The translations under genes were made by a program, and so were the position numbers. The notes under the pieces were generated by a model, which was not told the DNA's origin, did not search any database, and worked only from the letters and a program-made list of their open reading frames with translations. This document shows positions 60,157-64,000 of a stretch of DNA of 64,000 nucleotides, piece by piece (position 1 is the stretch's first letter; every line of letters starts with the position of its first letter). Origin of the DNA: Epiperipatus broadwayi (lineage: Eukaryota > Onychophora > Udeonychophora > Euonychophora > Peripatidae); assembly GCA_028023455.1 (NCBI GenBank), contig JAQFVV010012402.1, forward strand, positions 12,318,292-12,382,291, given 5' to 3'.

Positions 60157-63100
60157 TTGTCAATTATTAAATAATTTGATAGAATTACAAATAAAATCAA
60201 TTACTGACAAATTTCATACTTACAAAATGTACACAATTATTAATCTTAAGAACAACAACAAAAAAACCATTACACTTCAAAAAAAATTTGATTCCTATTT
60301 TTGTGCAAATTCTAAAACTGAGTTGTTCTTGTTTAATGTTTTTTGATCATAAAAAAATATATTAGTGATATATTTTTTTTTGACGAAATGGTTAGAACGA
60401 GTTATATTATTGACAGTTTTACATAAAAGTCAGATTTTTTTTTTTTTTTTCAGAAGTGTGCGAATGTATTTTATCAATAGGATGATGTTAGGGCTCATTA
60501 AAATTAATGATACATTAAAAAAAAAAATCTATATGCTAAAATAAATTGCATTAAGGGATAGAGGCAATGAAATATTATCACATGACAATCAAGTATCACT
60601 CGATCTGTTGATTGGTTTTTCAACTTAGCAGAGAAATTACCAAACTTCAATGTTTCAAAATACTTGTGACATAAACCAAACCCACAACTGAAACTTATTT
60701 AAAAGTTCGTCATAAAATAAGGACATTGTATATATATTTTTAGAGTATAAATAAATTATGTACCATTATTTATAATGTAAGGCTTATGTACCATTATTTA
60801 TAATGTAAGGCTTAATTCGTTGATACTTTGTAATAATAGTAATTATATTATATTATTTTCCATTTCCTTTTTTTTTTTTTTAAATTGAAAAATTTAGTAA
60901 AATAATCGTTATAATTTACAGTGGTGATTTTTTTTTTTAAATTACTTTATGAAATAAAAGCAGCACTTGTCAGCAGTCCTAAATGAAGATTGATCAGAAA
61001 ATCATCTGGGAGAAAAGATGCATTATTACTTATACAACTTTTTTTAAATTAAAAGAAACTATTATGTAAATTAGTATTTGATTACCCAATATTGGTCTAT
61101 AAGGGGTAAATTCTATCTTAAACTGATTATTAAACGTAATAACTTTTTTAAATTCCAAATTAATTCGACTGGTTTTTCAGAGTAAAAAAGATCCTATCCT
61201 TCCCAGCTGTAGTATTAATAATAAATCAAGGAGAAACAGAAGATATTAATAAATCATTAAGACTTTAAGCATGAAAGGAAGTCAGCTGATTAATCAAGAA
61301 CTCATCCTTCATTGAGGAAACTGATCTCTTGTTCATAATGATGGTATTATAAGATTTACTCCCGATAGTTAAGAAAAAATCTTGTAGATATGGAAATCTT
61401 TCTCTTAATTACTTTTAACTGAAATCTGCGGCATGTGTTAGAAAAATATATTATTTGAAAGCATCCTCATTAATTTAATAAGAATTTAAAAAGAAACTTC
61501 TTTCCTTACTTTAATTTGCTTTTTTAAATAATGATAAAAAGAAAATTATTAAAGTTAGAAATTGTTTGGTAAAAAATAGATCAAATTGATAAGAAAAATT
61601 GAATACTTTTTTTTATTACTTTGAAAAACAAATTTACAGTGGATATCATCTATCTCTTTAGTGATTATGAGTAATTAATCACGAAGATGCCTACTAAGAT
61701 ATAAGTCTAATTTGCAGTTGTCTTCTATTTGAAAATTTAAACAAAACCAAAAAGTAATTATTATGTGTTTTTTTTTAATAAAATTGGTATTGATTGAACA
61801 GTTTGCATAGTAGATGTTAAAATGATAGTTAAAAACTGAAACGGAATTTAAAATGCTTAATACAAAATTACTAGATTAAAATTGCTTAGATTTGCCATAA
61901 ATTTATATGACTTCTTTATTGTTTCTATATTAATAAGCATATGTATTCTATCTAAAATTTATTTTTAAAACTTTACTAAATCCATTGCAATTTTTTTCAC
62001 AATCTTCCAGTTATGCCACAATTCCTAGATATGGTTTGAATAGCATTTATTACGATATAATGTCCAGAGACTGACACTCTTTGATTACTGTATGGATGAT
62101 TCAGTGCACTTTAGAATAAATCAAAGACTCACAAAAAAAAAATTTTCAGAAGATAACCAAAAATCTATACATGGAAAAGACAAAAATGTCCACCAATTTG
62201 CTACTATGTGATGTCCTATAAATCTAGCAACATACGATCAAGATATTTTTCACAGATTATTATGTGTATGTAGTGAAATATCATAATGCAGCTTGCAGAA
62301 AATTAAAGATAAGCAACTGCAAACTTTAATAGATTGCATTCAGACTGTAAGATAATAATAAAGTTATACTGATAGATCTGTTGCAATGAATTAGTAAGCA
62401 GGATCATATATGAATTACATAAAGATTCTTCCGGTTTTCTGCTTAAATGGGGCTATTACAACATGTTTCTATCATATTATTAGAGTCTTAAATGACATTT
62501 ATTATAAATCTAAGCTCTTACAAAATGAAGACAAAAATTGTAATTTTGAATATAATTAAAGTAATTTTGTGAATGTGAAGAAAAATGCATATTATTTAAT
62601 TATGTAATATTATTTCACTTAATATCTTTACAATATATATATATTGATTGGATAAAATCTAATTTGTTTGTTGAGACTAATGTTGCATGTGTTGAAAAAA
62701 ATCTCTAAATTATAGCTTTTGTTTCACCTTTTTTTTTAATTCATAAAAAGAGGATGAAAAGAGCTTGATGTTGAAGATTTCTGTTTCTGATGTGAATAAC
62801 CTTAGTCTCTAGAAAGGAGATCAGCAGTTTCTACTATGATTGATATAGCCTTCTCATCTAAAATAAGAAACTGAGATATGGCTTAAGAATCCTATATATA
62901 TATATATATATATATATAGTTATCAAGATGAAAACATTATGGTTGTGCTCACTTTTTAAATTACCACTAACCAATATAGAAGGCTGTATGTCAAAATAAA
63001 GTACATTCATATAGTTTGATCATTCAGCTATTTATACTAACCTATTTCATCTTAAAATGCTATTTTTGTGGAAAAAAATTATAATTGATGCAGTTGAAAA

Positions 63101-64000
63101 ATAGGATTTGAAAGGTAGCTCAATACTGATCTTACTGCAAGATATTAATAGTTAGGAAAGAGATAATCTTGTCAACTGATCAGAACTCAGCAGTATAAAT
63201 CATTAAAAACTGGATTACGCAGTATAATGATAGACTTGGAATAGGGTAATTTATTGATATATATATATAAAATGTTCATTAATTAAAAACTATTGTGTGT
63301 GTATATGTGGTTATGAAATATTTTGGCTATCCATTATTTCTTACCCCAGAATAAGTCACAACCACTGAATAATGTACAATGTATTGATTTAATAAAATGA
63401 GAACCCAACAATAATTCATATCGTTATCCAATGCTGAAATATTGTAACAGACAATCAATTTATAGAATATATAGATGAAATCATCCTACATTAATTTACA
63501 AGTGAAGTCATGGATAACTATCTAAATCAACAGATACTTACTGACTCTTTTTTACTTTAACTAATGTCATAAAAAGTGCAAAATTGTATAATTACTCAAT
63601 CATTTCAGAGATATGACAAACTCTAAAAGTAACTCTACTGTAGGATTACATATTGGGGAAAAAACCTAGCATATTTTCATTACTATTTAACCTCTGATGT
63701 ATTAAAAGTTTTATTATGCTACATTTCCAGTCATGTTCCTTATTAATGTTCATCAAAGATTTAATTGAATCCTTATCAGCGATTCTTGCAAAAAGAAGAA
63801 AAACAATTGAAGCATAAATCAAGGAAAATCAAACCATAAAAAGATTTCTATTATGGCTTACATTAAAATTATCTGAGAAAACTATTTTCAATGCCAATAT
63901 TTCTATCACTTATGGGAACCTTAAGAGAAATAAAATAATCAAATAAAAATATTGAGATTAATAGAAACTTTCTTTAATCTTTGTGACTACAATAGCCATC
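60157..64000. other. AT-rich sequence, no gene recognised
   Basis: About 3.8 kb with A and T runs, an (AT)n tract at about 62892-62918 and a short tandem duplication at 60756-60813. No open frame, RNA gene or family copy was recognised. Confidence 0.45.
60756..60813. repeat. Tandem duplication of about 29 bases
   Basis: The unit TTATGTACCATTATTTATAA plus TGTAAGGC occurs twice in direct succession without visible differences, which points to a recent slippage or repair event. Confidence 0.85.

Overview
The window is strongly AT-rich eukaryotic DNA, full of A/T homopolymers and (AT)n, (TGA)n and (CA)n microsatellites. I found no confident host protein-coding exon, no rRNA and no intact cellular tRNA gene. 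The content is that of a repeat-dense intergenic or intronic stretch of an invertebrate metazoan genome. RTE-clade LINEs ending in trinucleotide repeats, piggyBac and mariner remnants, tRNA-derived SINEs and foldback MITEs all fit an animal. One promoter-like site combining TATAAATA and TCAGTT resembles arthropod core promoters. I cannot name the species, and other AT-rich invertebrates remain possible.

Layout. 0.4-5.5 kb: a very large imperfect palindrome with two arms of about 2.3-2.4 kb and a short central loop, plus a third partial copy of the arm at 375-560. 7-11 kb: a cluster of small elements, namely two foldback MITEs, a TTAA-flanked MITE with a nested duplication, a tRNA-Gly(TCC)-derived SINE with target-site duplication, and an 810-bp foldback element. 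12.7-16.0 kb: a full-length RTE-type LINE (endonuclease plus reverse transcriptase) bounded by a 9-bp duplication and ending in (TGA)n. It carries several frameshifts. 19-21 kb: a LINE reverse-transcriptase shred and a second copy of the foldback element. 21.6-23.4 kb: a less AT-rich module with a TATA/initiator promoter and possible splice sites; short blocks of it recur at 45.3-46.3 kb.

25.1-30.65 kb is a nested cluster: a minus-strand LINE remnant, then a 2.76-kb terminal-inverted-repeat element filled with a higher-order minisatellite and tandem hairpin repeats, then a minus-strand piggyBac transposase pseudogene. 31-32.3 kb and 53.2-53.6 kb: decayed pieces of the same RTE family. 39-41.3 kb: a decayed minus-strand BovB-like RTE element. 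46.4-47.8 kb and 52.3-52.9 kb: two degenerate tandem arrays. 49.5-49.8 kb: a minisatellite. 55.6 kb: a second SINE whose 3' tail matches that of the tRNA-Gly SINE. 58.2-58.9 kb: a mariner transposase pseudogene. 59.8-60.2 kb: half of the foldback element.

Nothing here forms a working pathway. The elements relate to each other as parasites and hosts: LINEs supply the machinery that likely spread the SINEs, and autonomous DNA transposons of the piggyBac and mariner types could have driven the short non-autonomous elements. All alignments and translations were done by eye, so boundaries of decayed elements are approximate.
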